A stretch of DNA of 64,000 bases, from the NCBI GenBank assembly GCA_905331475.1, contig CAJNYU010003816.1, positions 28,554-92,553 on the forward strand, read 5' to 3'. This document shows, piece by piece, positions 1 through 14,286 of this stretch (the first letter of the stretch is position 1; every line of letters begins with the position of its first letter). A program made the position numbers and the translations under genes. The notes beneath the pieces were generated by a model. It had not been told where the DNA came from. It ran no database searches and saw only the letters and a program-made list of their open reading frames with translations. The DNA is from Rotaria socialis. Taxonomy: Eukaryota > Rotifera > Eurotatoria > Philodinida > Philodinidae.

Positions 1-1890
<1,890 letters not shown>

Positions 1891-2129
1891 AATTTAATGA
1901 TTATTTTACTAATAAATCTGAAGAGAGAAAAAAATATATGATTATTCATACTAAGAATAAACAATACTAATTTAGATAAATATTATATATAAAGATTTTA
2001 GATTCTTGTCTCACTTGAACGCGTCATTATACAGAACTGATAAATTATATATAGAAATCTTAAACAGTACACATAAAAGCAAAAATATGTCGTTCTTTGT
2101 TTAAAAATCTATACGATGGAATTGTTAAG

Positions 2130-2966
2130 TTAATCAATATGTGTAAGACATGATTTATGAGATGCAACATGTTGTACATGATCACCGTTATCCGCTGTTT
2201 CTTGTATTGATGGTATCGAGCCTATCTTTGATGGTCGTCGATGTTCCATATCGTGTTCGACAGCTTCTTCCCATGATTCATGTTTAACACCTTCAGATAA
2301 ATGAAGAAGTTTGATATGTACGGCCATCGTCTTTTCGTTTTTTGGTGGCATTAGCATTTTTTTAAATGAAACACTGTCTCCTACTCTTGGTACATAATCA
2401 TCATCAATACTGAAGCAATAAATCAAAATAATAAAATTTCTTAAAAAAAACATTTTAGTAGAAATAATTACTCAGAAACATGAGCAAATATTTGTTGACT
2501 AGGATTGTCCTTAGGTTGAATATAGCCATGACCTTTTTCACGACAAAATTCTGTAATTACGCCTTCATATGATGGACTTTGTAATGCCCGCTCACATCTA
2601 AACCACAAATATATTGATAATTTAAAAAGAAATTGATTAATCCGTTTTATTTAAATTGAACATATCCAATAGGATATTCAATCAAGGATCTGTCCTTCTT
2701 TCTTAATAAAGATCTCATAACTAAAGCCGGAAATTGAAGTCTTTGAATATAAAGAATCTCTTCGTTCTAACAAAGTTAATAACCGTTCTGAATAGCTGAT
2801 GTCGAAAAATATCGAAGTCATGTACAGGATATTCACAATGATCAGCTTATTTCAAAAAAGGGAATTCTTACTGTGAAAGCGTTCGTTCTCGTTTTGGAAT
2901 AACCGGATGTGGTAAATGATCACCAGAACGAGACGAAAGGGATGCAGACGACGATGAATTAGACAT
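2130..2966 (-). CDS. CARHSP1: CARHSP1/CSDC2-like cold-shock-domain RNA-binding protein
   Basis: Single-stranded RNA-binding protein of the CRHSP-24/PIPPin family, cytoplasmic mRNA-stability regulators in animals. Three exons (2966-2872, 2597-2472, 2409-2130) join in frame to 166 residues, close to the vertebrate length. The Ser-rich N-terminus carries a basic patch (PKRERTLSQ) like the phosphorylated patch of vertebrate CARHSP1. The cold-shock domain follows with the RNP1-like stretch EKGHGYIQP, the RNP2-like stretch IFAHVSDID and the family signature PPKNEK. The tail KHESWEEAV matches the conserved C-terminal motif. All phases agree (2, 2). The neighbour 590 bp upstream on the same strand is TAF8; nothing suggests shared regulation. 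Confidence 0.92.
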
Positions 2967-3555
2967 ATAAAAAGAGTCAAAAATCAAGACTAGATCTAGA
3001 ATATATAAATATGCATATAATAAATCTAGGATTTCTGTTGAAAGAAAAAGTCCTAAGATTTGTTTTCTTTATTCTTAACAAAATTATACAGGAAAAAATT
3101 CGACAATCCATTAATTTTGATCACGCATATTATCAATTTCTGATAATATATATGAGAAAAGATGATTATATGTCAGAATATTTGATGTCAGATTATAGCA
3201 ACATTGCTGACACAAATATTACTTTAAATAAAAATTCTGAAATACAACATATCTAACAATTTTAAACGTTGTGAACTCAATAGAACCATCATCTCGATTG
3301 ATCTATTATTAATAATTTATTCAATCCATTATTTTTACAAATATCTTTCTTATGTTGATCGTCAAATATTTGTTTCATTCAATGCCATTCTGATCTATAC
3401 TCATAATTGTGAACTCGTTCAGCTAAAATATTTTCTATTATCATCTACAAGAGAAATATTGTTTCATTAATTTCTGTTTTCTTTTTGGATAAGAAAAAAA
3501 CACAGTTACAATGGCGTTCGAAGAACATTTTATTTTTTTTACAGCTTACCCTTAA
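2967..3555. other. Intergenic, no gene seen
   Basis: About 590 bp of AT-rich sequence between the CARHSP1-like start and the TAF8 stop. An 81-codon open frame on the plus strand (3011-3256) has no recognisable domain and a composition like its surroundings. Confidence 0.6.
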
Positions 3556-4305
3556 TTACATTTCTCCATCGTCTGTAGCTGATAACGATTTTGTTCTATG
3601 CGATATATTTGCTGCTGTTTCGTCCTCCATAGCTTCCGTACTTTCAGAATCCATTTGATCTTGTGGTAATAAAGCTGACAGATAGGGCAATGGTGATGTG
3701 CTATTTTTAATAAGATAATAATCATTTATATTAGTTCCATGACTATTAATAACAGATATTTTTTCGTTTGTTTGCAATTTAAATTTAACTAATGAACGTT
3801 GTAATGCGCGACGTTGATCAGCTAATGAATGTCGAACACGCGGATAGTCTTTGCGTAAATCAGCATAGGTTTCACTTGATATAAATGTATGAGGATCAGG
3901 AAATTCAGGTAAAAAATCCGGTATATATATTGGACGATGCTTTCGCGAAGAATTATTTGTTGTTTGCGTAACACGAAATAATTTCATTGGATGTGTTTCA
4001 CTTTGACGATCAGGTGAACGTAGACGATGTTTTATTGGATGATTAAATGTTTGTTGTAATGATGGTAATTTAACATTCATAATTTGTAATGAACGCACTA
4101 CATCGGCTGGACAGGGTTCTGTACGGGATTGAACTTCCATAAAATTTTTAATATTGAGTAATAACCGACGAAGTATTGTATTTGATATATCAAGTATTTG
4201 ATGATAAGCTGAAAATTCAATATTGTCAAAGCCATATTCACGTACAATAACGGCTAATGAACGTTCAAAAAGAATATCAAATGGATTATCACAATTCGCA
4301 TCCAT
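3556..4305 (-). CDS. TAF8: Transcription initiation factor TFIID subunit 8
   Basis: TFIID subunit that pairs with TAF10 through a histone fold and joins the TAF2-TAF8-TAF10 module. A single uninterrupted reading frame of 249 residues (human about 310). Residues about 13-85 form the bromodomain-associated histone fold (SLAVIVREYGFDNIEFSAYH, then CPADVV). Residues about 125-160 hold the TAF8 C-terminal signature, rich in proline and aromatics (IPDFLPEFPDPHTFIS, then ETYADLRKDY). The tail is acidic and Ser-rich. It has no intron, unlike most conserved genes in the window. Confidence 0.92.
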   Translation of the reverse strand: MDANCDNPFDILFERSLAVIVREYGFDNIEFSAYHQILDISNTILRRLLLNIKNFMEVQSRTEPCPADVVRSLQIMNVKLPSLQQTFNHPIKHRLRSPDRQSETHPMKLFRVTQTTNNSSRKHRPIYIPDFLPEFPDPHTFISSETYADLRKDYPRVRHSLADQRRALQRSLVKFKLQTNEKISVINSHGTNINDYYLIKNSTSPLPYLSALLPQDQMDSESTEAMEDETAANISHRTKSLSATDDGEM

Positions 4306-7300
4306 CGTTTAAATGTAAAATGAATAAGATTCAAATGACTCGCTGTTGTATGAAGAAATAAATGAATGAATGACGATTGATTATCATAGAAAGATATTAG
4401 AGTCACGGGCCAATCAGATTCATCGATAGCTTTTTTTGACTAGAAAGTAGTGACATCACTCGATAGAAAAAAGAATTTCATTTAATATATAGAGCTTTTA
4501 TAAAAAAAATGGTTTGATTGATTAACATATATGCTTTCACCACTAGACTTTTAAAGTGTTATTAATGCTGGAATTGCCTAGACTGTTGTTTTTACTGAAA
4601 TAATTAATTAGATAGAAACTTATTCAAGTATCTAATAGTAAATCTATCATAGTCATGCACAGAATTTCATTAATAAAAGTCAGAAGGACGAGATGAAGAA
4701 ACCTAATTGCATATATCATAATGAATATTTGTAAAAGTCCAGCAATGATAATTAAAGAAATTTAATTGATGGTTCAATTTTTATTAGGACATTTTATTTT
4801 AAAAAGTTTTTTATTATCAATTCAATTCAGATAAAGTTTATTCGTCCAAAATGTTGATATTATTTTTAGCAATAATTCTCACTAGAAAATGATACAAATT
4901 GAAGTTATATTAAAAGTAGTGAATTATAAAAAAGTGATTTTTTTTATCATAGACAAGGCGGCTAGGTAGCAAATTTAGACAATAAAATAAATAAGGAATT
5001 TAGTAACTATTTTTCAATCATAAGGCAAGAAAAGAATTTCTATTAATATGATTATTTTCTTGGCGATCTCATTCATTCATTTAAAAACTTCTTATAACAT
5101 TTTGAATTTTGAATTTTTCACATGCCAAAGTCTTACCGCTATTTTCGAGAAGATTTGGCAACAGATTAAATCTATGTGCTAGTTGTCGCCAAGTTAACTG
5201 GAACAGCTGGGCATATAGATAACTTGCGAGACATTGCCAGCTTGAGTTTCAAATAAAAGAGTCACGAATAGAAACATATTTTCTGCAAGTGCAAGCTCGG
5301 CGAAAAAAGAAAAACTTTTGTATGTCTCCTTCAATACATGAATGAGATTTTTGAAGCAGCTTAACTTTGATTGATTCATACATTGAAGACAATCAACATA
5401 ATTTTCCAACATGAAAGACCCATTAAAATAGAATAATTCATGCAATTTGTAGTGCCCTTGTGAATGCTTTATTGAACAAGAAAATAAGATACAGATTATA
5501 TGAAAAAAGAAGTCTTTGCACTTGTGTAATTGAAAATTCCTAGCCTCTCAGTGAAAGAACCTTCTCAAACGGATACTTCAAAAAAAATGGGGGCAAAAAA
5601 AGTTTACACAATTTAAAGGATAGGAAAAGAAAACTTAACGCTTTCATTCTATCAAGAATCGAAACTAAAAAAATCCGTGAAAATTTTACTCGAATCCGAA
5701 AAGCAATGAATTACAATGGTTGAGATGCGCACAAAATAAAATAGTATAAACTACCAGTAAGATAATTTTTACCACTAATATGTAAGATTTATTTATAAAA
5801 AGAAAAATTCAAGTAACAACTAAGAATCTATTCAATAATATTGCCTGTTTCAGAGCAAAAGATATTGAGTACGATTTGATTGATGCAAGTTTTCAATTTC
5901 AAACCCACCGAAAGCATATTTTCGTCGACTGGGTAGCGGAATTATGTCACACGTAGCTTTACAAGTTTCCTTATAGTCTCAATCAAATTTCAATGAGACC
6001 AAGACGTTCAATCATTTGACTAGATTAATAAAAATAAATCTTATAAATATACTTATTGTTCTTTGTCGACTACCATGGTGAGTTCGAGAGAGGAAAAGCT
6101 CTCTATGGCTGTAAAATATGATGATTTTTATTGAGTTTATGCTAGGAAAATGCACATAATCATAATTAATATGAATTATTTTCAGTGACCTCCAGTTTCT
6201 ATTTACGTTTCAAAAGTAATCAGAAGTGGTTTTTTTCCAATCAGTTGCAATAAGACAGAAAACATATTTTTCTCATTCTATTGGTCTCTTCTGAACATCG
6301 ACTATGTTTCTCTATGGTGATCCGAATGCGAGGCTAACAAAGATTATGAAAATATTTACAGTCATATTTTTTTTATTCTTTTTATATCAAACGGATTTTC
6401 ATATAATTTAAAATATAATTGTTTTCCTGAAGTCATTCAAGTGGAATAACATCAGTTTTGTTTTTCGAACTTTAAACATTACTTCTACGATTGAATTAGC
6501 TGATTTGATAGCCAGAAGTGCGCTATTCAATATTTTTTTAAATTTATCTTGCAAACGAAAAACAATAGTATGCGTGAATTACTTGGTATTTGCTATTCTA
6601 CTTTCTCTCAATTTCTATTTTGGTATTCATACTATGATGATGTGCATTATTTATACGGATAGAGCAATTATTTCTCTTGGAAAATTAAAAACGAAGTCGA
6701 TTAATTTTAAAGTTAAGATTACTCTAGAAAATAGAGTTGATCGATATTTTTATCGTCAATATAACGTAGTATTCAAAAATATTTAGTTTCACTGTTTGAT
6801 TGAGCAAAGATTTAATCTCTTTGACGAATACCAATTTTCAAATGCATGTATGTAAAATTCTCATGTTAAAATATAATTTTAGGTTCCTGTTGAGTGTGAA
6901 ATTCTAGTTTGAATGTTTTCATGAGCGATATTACTGATATATGCACGCTAGAAACTAATTTCTTCTTGAAAAGAAAGTTGCATTTGCGACAGGGGACAGT
7001 TGAGTATGTTTAATCAAATCTAATTATTTTCCGTTCACATAGAGAAGCTGTATCTCGTGTATACAACAAGACATACATAGTGATTGTAAGAATTACTCGT
7101 TGTATATTTCTTTCACATGAAAATGAATTCGCTTCCACGTCAAAAATCACATAAGATATTCATGATGAAATTTTCGATTCGGCGATCATTGCATGTAAAT
7201 TATCCCACCAATCAATCACGTATATTTGAGAAAAAAATTCGATTAAACACATGACTTCGTTCGGTGGTGTTTCTTGTCGTTTCTCACGAGAAGAGTCGAC

Positions 7301-7532
7301 TACTGGCATCCTTGCGCATCTCATTTATATTAACATCAACAGTAATTGGGTAGACGGACGGTTTCTTTTTCGATAGGTTTACAAGTTAAAAGGCGCAAAA
7401 CATTTCCTTTCACAGTCGCAGTACGTATTGCATTCAATATAATATTCTACGTCATTGTCGCTGCAAACAACAACAAACGACAACGACGAATAAAAGTATA
7501 CTGAGCTTTCAAAATATTTTCGTTTCATTTGA
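4306..7532. other. 3.2-kb intergenic region, no gene seen
   Basis: AT-rich sequence with only short, unrelated open frames (for example 5194-5445 minus and 6505-6786 plus), none with a recognisable domain. No tRNA, rRNA or tandem repeat was seen. The right end is the upstream region of the first ADP-ribosyltransferase copy. Confidence 0.5.
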
Positions 7533-9340
7533 ATGATTACAAAACAGCATCACTCAAGAGAAACCTCAAATTCGAAACAATCTGACGTTCCCTCAAGAAA
7601 CTCTAATTTAGAATCGTTTGCATGCCTATGGCTTGATAAAAGCGTTAATTCAACGGAAGATAATATCCAAACTCAGAAAGAACTACGCCAAGTTATCAAT
7701 CATCTTCGAACATTTGATGATCTTAATCAGTGTGAATACATATATTTCATTGATGCAGTATGTTTATTTGCTGTTTGACTTAAATTCTTAGATTCATGAC
7801 TTATTTGTTGATCGTTCGAAACTTGTTGCAAGAATAGAGCAAGATCAGAAAGCAAGAACCAAAACAGAAGCTGGTAGTTCCATATCGGTTATAACATCAG
7901 GTTCTCAATCACTTGAAACTCGTAATGCTATTTTCATGTGGTTTCAATTGTTTATCGAAGTTCTTCTTCGCATGAATCATAAGTCCGATGATCGTGAAGA
8001 AATATTGAACATGTGCAAAAATAGTTATAAGGGTAATAAAAAAGAGATGAAAATTATTGATGACTTTGAAAAGAATTATAAAGCAGAAAATGCTATTTGG
8101 TGGTACACACTAGAATCATGTTTTCATAAAATACTGAATAAAGCATTACGAGTACAAGATTTCGACACATTATTTGCTCTTCGATTCTTTATAGCTGATA
8201 TTGCCAAACAGATTATAGATGAGCATAAAAAATTCATTCGTACAAGCGCCAATCGACATAAAATTCGTGTTTATCGTGGTCAAACGATTTCGAACGATGA
8301 ACTTGAATTAATGAAAAAAAGTACTGGTGAATTTCTCTCGATCAATTCTTTTTTATCAACAAGTCATAAGCGTTCAGTGGCGGTGAATTTTGCTCGCACG
8401 TCTCATAAAACACATGAAAATCAGCGTATTATTTTTGAAATTGAGATCGATCTGCATTTACAAACGAAAGCATTTGCTAATATAGCTCCAATGAGCGCAA
8501 TTAAAACTGAAGATGAAGTATTTATTGATCATGGTTGGAGCGTTGTTTCGAATTGAACAAGTGATTGAAGATGTAGATGCTGGACTTTGGATTGCTCATG
8601 TATCGTTAGCAAGTGAAGAAGATTTTAAATGGAAAGAAACATTTTCTTCCATGAAAGCTACCATAGGTGAGACTACTGATTTGAATTCATTGGGGAAAAT
8701 TCTGGTCGAGATGGGTGAGAATGAACAAGCACAAAAATGCTACAAACGAATGTTAAATGAAGCGCAGCTTGCTAGTGGTAATGCAGAGCTAGGCTTAGGC
8801 AGAGTCAATATACTATGTAGACAGGCTGATGAAGGTCTACAACATCTCAAAGACGCATTAATTATAAAAGAACGTATTTTGGGTCAGAATCATGCAGATG
8901 TTGGAGAAATTCATACTTGGTTGGGTACGCTTAACTGGTACGTGCGACATGATCTTGATCAAGCGTTGGAAAATTTGAAAAAAGCGATTAAAATCCAAGA
9001 AGCAACACTTTCACCTGATTCTCTTCCTCTTGCTCTGACCTATAGTAACATAGCGGATACGTATGAATCGATGGGAAACTATGATTTAGGTCTGGAGTAT
9101 CACATGAAAGTTCTCAAAATTCGAAAAACAACCTTGCCTGAAAGTCATCCACATATTGCTGAAACCTTCAATAATGTAGGAACATTATATGAACATAAAG
9201 GAAACTATACAGAAGCACTGGAATATTTTGAAAAATCCATGGAAATCAAGCAAAAATTTTTCCCACCTACTCATGAAGAATATGCTGTGACCGCAACAAA
9301 TATAGAAAGATTGAAAAAGAAAATGCAAAACCAACATTGA
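7533..9340 (+). pseudogene. ADP-ribosyltransferase-TPR gene, copy 1, frameshifted
   Basis: Paralogue of the intact gene at 10529-12420. Exon 1 (7533-7757) and exon 2 (from 7792) use an intron at the same place as copy 2. Two lesions are visible. First, the N-terminal domain lacks about 48 residues relative to copy 2 just before the intron. Second, a tandem 4-bp duplication (TATT at 8519-8522 and 8523-8526) shifts the frame in the middle of the E-x-E motif region and ends the first frame at 8556; the TPR half stays open in another frame to 9340. The RVYRGQ and FLSTS motifs of an R-S-E transferase are present before the break. The remaining reading frames are well kept, so the loss looks recent, or the break could be an assembly error. 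Confidence 0.8.
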
Positions 9341-10528
9341 TATTCTATTGAAGAAATACAATTTTACATTGATCTACGTTAGTGTTATCTTCAGAGATGA
9401 TTAGTTATGATTCATCTTCTGATATTATAATTTTTCTGTAGTTTCTTTTTCCAAAGTTTAAATAAAGACATATTGTAAAGAATCTAACTGTTCGACTCAT
9501 GTACAAGATCGTTGATGTTCACGTATGATAGAATATGCATTCAATGTTAGAAAAATGAATTGTGTTCAAACGAAACCGGTGTGTTTAGTGAGAAGTTTAC
9601 TCAGTATACTAGATTTAAATGTTATCGTGCGTTATTTTGAGAGAATTTTGTTTTCTTGGTGGACTGCCAATGAAATGAGGAATACACACTTTTTCGTGTA
9701 AAATTTTATTATTATCTCAATTTCACTTGTTTATATGGATTGATTGTGTAGCATTAGTGATGTTACACATAATATAGACGCCTTTTTAATGTTGACTTAA
9801 ATTATGTTATTTTTTCAAATTTGATGATTGATCTGGTACAAAGAAAAAGGATTCGTTTTGGGGTTCTTAAAATGAAACCTATCATTTGTTGAGAGAAAAT
9901 TATGCACCGACTTATGTTTGGATTTAGCAGTAAAGTAAATGTACAAAACAAAAGATGAAGATCTGTATGCTGACGACATAGTCTAAATTGTTAATAATAA
10001 AAAGAAAAAATTAGTTATGTGCTTTTTTTACATTGATCTAGTATTTTCTTTTCTTATCAGTTATTGAGTGCCCCTTTTCTTGCGTATAATTCTTTTTAGA
10101 TGCTCCAGGTGATATTAGCTGTTCATTATTGCATTGCCAACCAGACAAGGCATAGTTTCTAAATTTTATACACCAATACATCCATGATAATAAGAGAATT
10201 TGAATTTTACGAGAGCCTTTATTCAATACTGTTTTTTTCTCATGTTTCGGAAGAAACTTTGTTTTTTGTTTTGACTATTCTCATCCTTTATACCAACATC
10301 GTCGATGTCTGCACATGGGCAGCATTGATTCAACTATTCTACAAGAAAAAGACGAAAAACACATCATCGAACTGTGAAGAAGGGAGCAAAATCCACATCA
10401 ATCTGTGTTAAAGTTAAAAGAAAAACAGCGACGAGTGAAATTCGGTCTTCCTCAAACGATTTCATTTCTCTTGAAGTACTGCGAGCAAAAACCAGTCAAA
10501 TAAAACGGTAGAATCTATCGAATACTCA
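9341..10528. other. Spacer between the tandem ADP-ribosyltransferase copies
   Basis: About 1.2 kb, AT-rich, with poly(A)-signal-like AATAAA just after copy 1 (near 9460). Short open frames at 10038-10226 and 10184-10411 overlap on opposite strands and show no domain. Confidence 0.5.
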
Positions 10529-12420
10529 ATGAATTCCAATTTAGAGTCGTTTACATGCCTATGGCTTGATCGAAGCGTTAATTCAACAGAAGATAATATC
10601 CAAACTCAGAAAGAACTTCGTGAAGTTATCAATTATCTTCGAACATTTGATGATCTTAATCAGTGTGAACAATATATTCGACAAATTACAAAAGAAAAGG
10701 TTGTTCTCATCGTATCAGGCTCATTGAGTAGAGAGATCGTACCTCGAATTCATGATCTTCCGCAGTTATCTGCATGCTATGTTTTTTGTCTAAATCTGGC
10801 ACCAAACGAATATTGGGATAAAAAATATAGCAAGGTTATATAATTTAAGTCTATAATTGTTTTTGCACTAGAACATTTTAGGTCAATGGAGTATTTGCTA
10901 ATCGTTCGAAACTTGTTGGCCAAATATCGAATGATCAACAAAGTAGAAGCAAAGTAGAAGACGGTGCTTCGATATCAGTAATCACTTCTGGTTCTGCATC
11001 TCTTCAAGCTCGTAATGCTGTATTTATGTGGTTTCAATTGTTTATCGAAGTTCTTCTTCGTATGCATCATAAATCCAATGATCGACAAGAACTTCTAGAT
11101 CTTTGCAAAGCAAATTATAAGGGTAATCAGCGGGAATTGAAAATGGTTGAAGATTTTAAAACTAGTTATAAACCAGAAAATGCTATTTGGTGGTACACAT
11201 TAGAATCATGCTTTTATAAAATGATAAATAAAGCGTTACGTGTACAAGATTTCGATACATTATTTGCTCTTCGATTCTTTATAACTGATCTTGCCAAACA
11301 GATTAAAACCGAGCATGAAAAATTCATTCGTACAAGTGAGAATCGAAATATAATTCGTGTTTATCGTGGACAAATGATTGGAACTGATGAACTTGAACTA
11401 ATGAAGAAAAGTATTGGTGAATTTTTATCCATGAATTCTTTCTTTTCGACCAGTCGTAATCGATCAACAGCTGTTCGCTTTGCTCGAAGTTCTTCTACTG
11501 CCGATAACCTTCATCGAATTCTTTTCGAGATAGAAATTAATCCGCGTTTACAAACTAAAGCTTTTGCTGACATTGCTCACATTAGTTATCTTCAAAATGA
11601 AGATGAAGTATTGATTATGCTTGGTGCTTTATTTCGGATAGAAACGGTAGATGAAGATAAGAAGGAAGGAATGTGGGTGATTCGTGTGTCGTTAGCAAGT
11701 GAAGAAGATTTTAAATTGAAAGAAACATTTTCTTATATGAAACACACAATTGGTGACGATACAGATTTAGATTCTCTTGGGAAAATTCTATATCAAATGG
11801 GTGAATACGAGCAAGCACGAAAATGCTACAAGCGAATGTTGAATGAAACTAAACTGGCTACTGGAAACGCTGAATTAGGTTTAGGTAATATTTGTTCTGT
11901 ATTTAAAGAGGCTGATGATGGTCTGAAGCATTTCGAAGAAGCTTTAAAAATCAGACAGCAAATTTTGGGCCAAGATCATGCTGACGTTGGAGAATGCTAC
12001 AGTTACATTGGTGTGCTGAACTTTTATGCGAGTAAGAACTATGACACAGCCTTATCATATTTGAAGCAAGCAGTTCAAATACAAGAAGCAACACTTTCAT
12101 CTGACTCTATTGAACTTGCCGAAACGTATGGTAGTATAGCAGTAACTTATAGCTATTTAAACAGCTTTGAGTTAGCTTTAGAGTATTATCAAAAATGTCG
12201 TGTAATTCGGGAGAAAATCTTACCCACCAATCACCCAAAACTTGCTGGATTGTATAATAACATAGGTACGATTTATGAGCGAAATAGAAATTATTCAAAA
12301 GCATTGGAATACTATGGAAAATCGATCGAAATTAGTCGCAAAATTTTGCCACCAGAACATTCGACAATTGCTCGCACCGAACAAAATATCCGCACTGTCA
12401 AAGATGCGATAAAAAACTAA
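10529..12420 (+). CDS. ADP-ribosyltransferase (R-S-E type) with C-terminal TPRs, copy 2
   Basis: Predicted mono-ADP-ribosyltransferase using NAD+ to modify a protein, probably on Arg. Exon 1 (10529-10834) and exon 2 (10882-12420) join in phase 0 to 614 residues. The N-terminal ~110 residues (LWLDRSVNSTEDNIQT, then VVLIVSGSLSREIVP) match a domain that I recall as frequent at the N-terminus of bdelloid proteins; its role is unknown to me. The catalytic domain has Arg in RVYRGQ (about 261-266), STS (291-293) and E-D-E (342-344), the expected triad. Residues about 400-610 hold five kinesin-light-chain-like TPRs, likely for partner binding. No signal peptide, so it is probably intracellular. It is the only intact member of this tandem pair. 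The start is the first ATG of the frame; copy 1 carries 21 more residues, so an upstream start cannot be excluded. Confidence 0.88.
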
Positions 12421-13004
12421 ACCAGTAATTAAAATGAAATAAATGCCTTCTAACATTCATGGACGCTGTTAGTTAATTTCGTACAAATACTGCATATTGC
12501 TTTTTTGCGGTTCTATTCAGAAAGAAGTACTATTTGAAATTGAAACAGGAATTGTACTACGTTGATCTTTTCCTATTTATTTGTTCTCAAGCTGTTATTT
12601 TCTGTACTTTGTGTGTGTTTCCTATCGACACTGAAATAAAAGCGTATCCTAAATAAATAGAATGCTTGGCTAATTTAGAAAATGATAACAATAGGCTTGC
12701 TGAATACATGATGATGCTATTCTTTCTAGAATATAAATATTTGGCCAGTGGCAAGGTTGAGTTACTTAAATAAAGTTCCGAAGATGAACGTATCAATATG
12801 CCCATCAAGAAACGATGAAACATCATAGGAAGTATATTTAATAATAAGAGATATCATCAATGATATTAGTTATGTTTCTTCGAGAACAATGAAAGAACGC
12901 AGTAGTGGTGCAGAAATATGTTTCACTTTGATTCAAGGAGTACTACAGTATAGCTACGAAGAGTAGCTGTCTAATTCGAATTCGAATATAAATGGAGAAA
13001 AGAA
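12421..13004. other. Intergenic, no gene seen
   Basis: AT-rich; AATAAA-like polyadenylation signals occur right after the ADP-ribosyltransferase stop (around 12437). No supported coding region. Confidence 0.5.
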
Positions 13005-13056
13005 AAAGTTAAACTAAAACTAAATCTAGGAATAGATTTAGTTTTAGTTTAACTTT
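13005..13056. repeat. Perfect 24-bp inverted repeat with 4-nt loop
   Basis: Bases 13005-13028 and 13033-13056 are exact reverse complements around the loop GGAA. The arms consist of TAAACTAAAACTAAATCTA-type sequence. A further copy of the left-arm sequence lies at about 13266-13286, so the right arm also forms the left end of the element listed next. Confidence 0.9.
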
Positions 13057-13286
13057 CCGATATATGCGACATATAAATACATATATACTCTTCATCCGCA
13101 TCCACATTTGAGCACTTCTCCATGGTATCCATCACCCACAACCACATTTGAAGTATCCCGGATACCCGCCCCTGCACCCCTTCCGGGTACCCTTCACTCA
13201 CACCCACACCCACAGCTACCCATTAGTCCCCCTCAACCCACGGCCACTCCATTTTAAACTAAATATAAAACTAAAACTAAATCTAT
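13033..13286. mobile_element. Small inverted-repeat element with CCCACA-rich core
   Basis: Terminal inverted repeats of the TAGATTTAGTTTTAGTTT type (13033-13050, and reverse complement near 13268-13286) flank about 180 bp of C/A-rich degenerate repeats (CACCCACACCCACAG near 13200, with other CCCAC and CATCC motifs). There is no coding capacity beyond a chance frame. The layout matches a MITE-like or foldback element. The core unit resembles CCCACA, the complement of TGTGGG, which I recall as the bdelloid telomeric repeat. Mobility is inferred from structure only. Confidence 0.5.
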
Positions 13287-14286
13287 TTCTATCACTTATT
13301 TTCGAATTGATACCATGCAGTTGGGTGTCCATTTATATTCTAATTCGAACTAGGCATCTCATGATTACTCAAGATTATCTCTTACGAGTGAAAATATTCT
13401 GCATAAACTCAGTTCAACTAGTTAAACCATCGCCCACTACTGAAATTACTTATGGCAATATATTTTGTTAAGGAAGAATCGAATCGTGGATTTACAGTTA
13501 TTTACTCAGATGATTATGCAGCAATTTCATGTATGCTCAATGTTTTTATAAATATCAATACTTCTCACAATATAGATCAAATGAACGTGATACAGCACTC
13601 ATGTTAAACACGCAAATATATTTATTTGATTATGATAATAGCTGACGTCATAATGATTATTTAGCCAAACAATTACACCCAATCGAACCTTATTACATTT
13701 TGCAGAGTAACATATGGAATTACCTCAGCTGATCAAAGAACAAAATGTTCCATGAATCTTGACCTTGTTTGTAATAATAGAGATTATTCAGCGTGTATTT
13801 TTAATTTTTAATACAGTTTAGCTGCTTTTCTTGTTGATCAAAGCACTAATGATTAATAGAGTTGATCAGAATGATTCAACCGATTGTCATTGAGCCGGAT
13901 AATTCATATGTGGTATAGACATAAAATTCATTTGTCAGTCGTAGTAACACTAGCATGAAATTTGATTATGGTAAAATAAAAGATGATAAGGAATAAACAT
14001 CAACATGAACGATTACTCCTGAGTAGTTTCAACTGCAATCGTTTTTGAGAATTTATGTGAACTCGAATCAATATCATACATCAAATAAAATTTATCGATC
14101 CCTTTGGATTACGATTAGTAGATTTGCTTGATTTTTTTAGAATTAATTAGTTTTATTATCATTAATTAATGTTTTCTTGTTTTTATACATTGAAACAGGA
14201 TCAACGAAGAAATGTAAACAAAAAAGAGAAGAAACAAATTTAAATTGAACTCGCAAGAAACGAAGAAAAACAAATTGACTCTTAAA
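13287..14286. other. Intergenic, no gene seen
   Basis: 1 kb of AT-rich DNA without a supported gene on either strand. It includes the 3' flank of the minus-strand gene that ends at 14287. Confidence 0.5.

Noticed and set aside
3011..3256. 81-codon plus-strand frame upstream of CARHSP1
   Set aside because: AT-rich composition, no domain, no splice partners; likely chance.
6505..6786. 93-codon plus-strand frame with hydrophobic stretch
   Set aside because: The start is not a good ATG context and the protein has no family resemblance; surrounding DNA looks intergenic.
8513..9340. Separate TPR-only gene after ADP-ribosyltransferase copy 1
   Set aside because: It is the continuation of copy 1 in another frame after a 4-bp duplication; copy 2 shows both halves as one protein.
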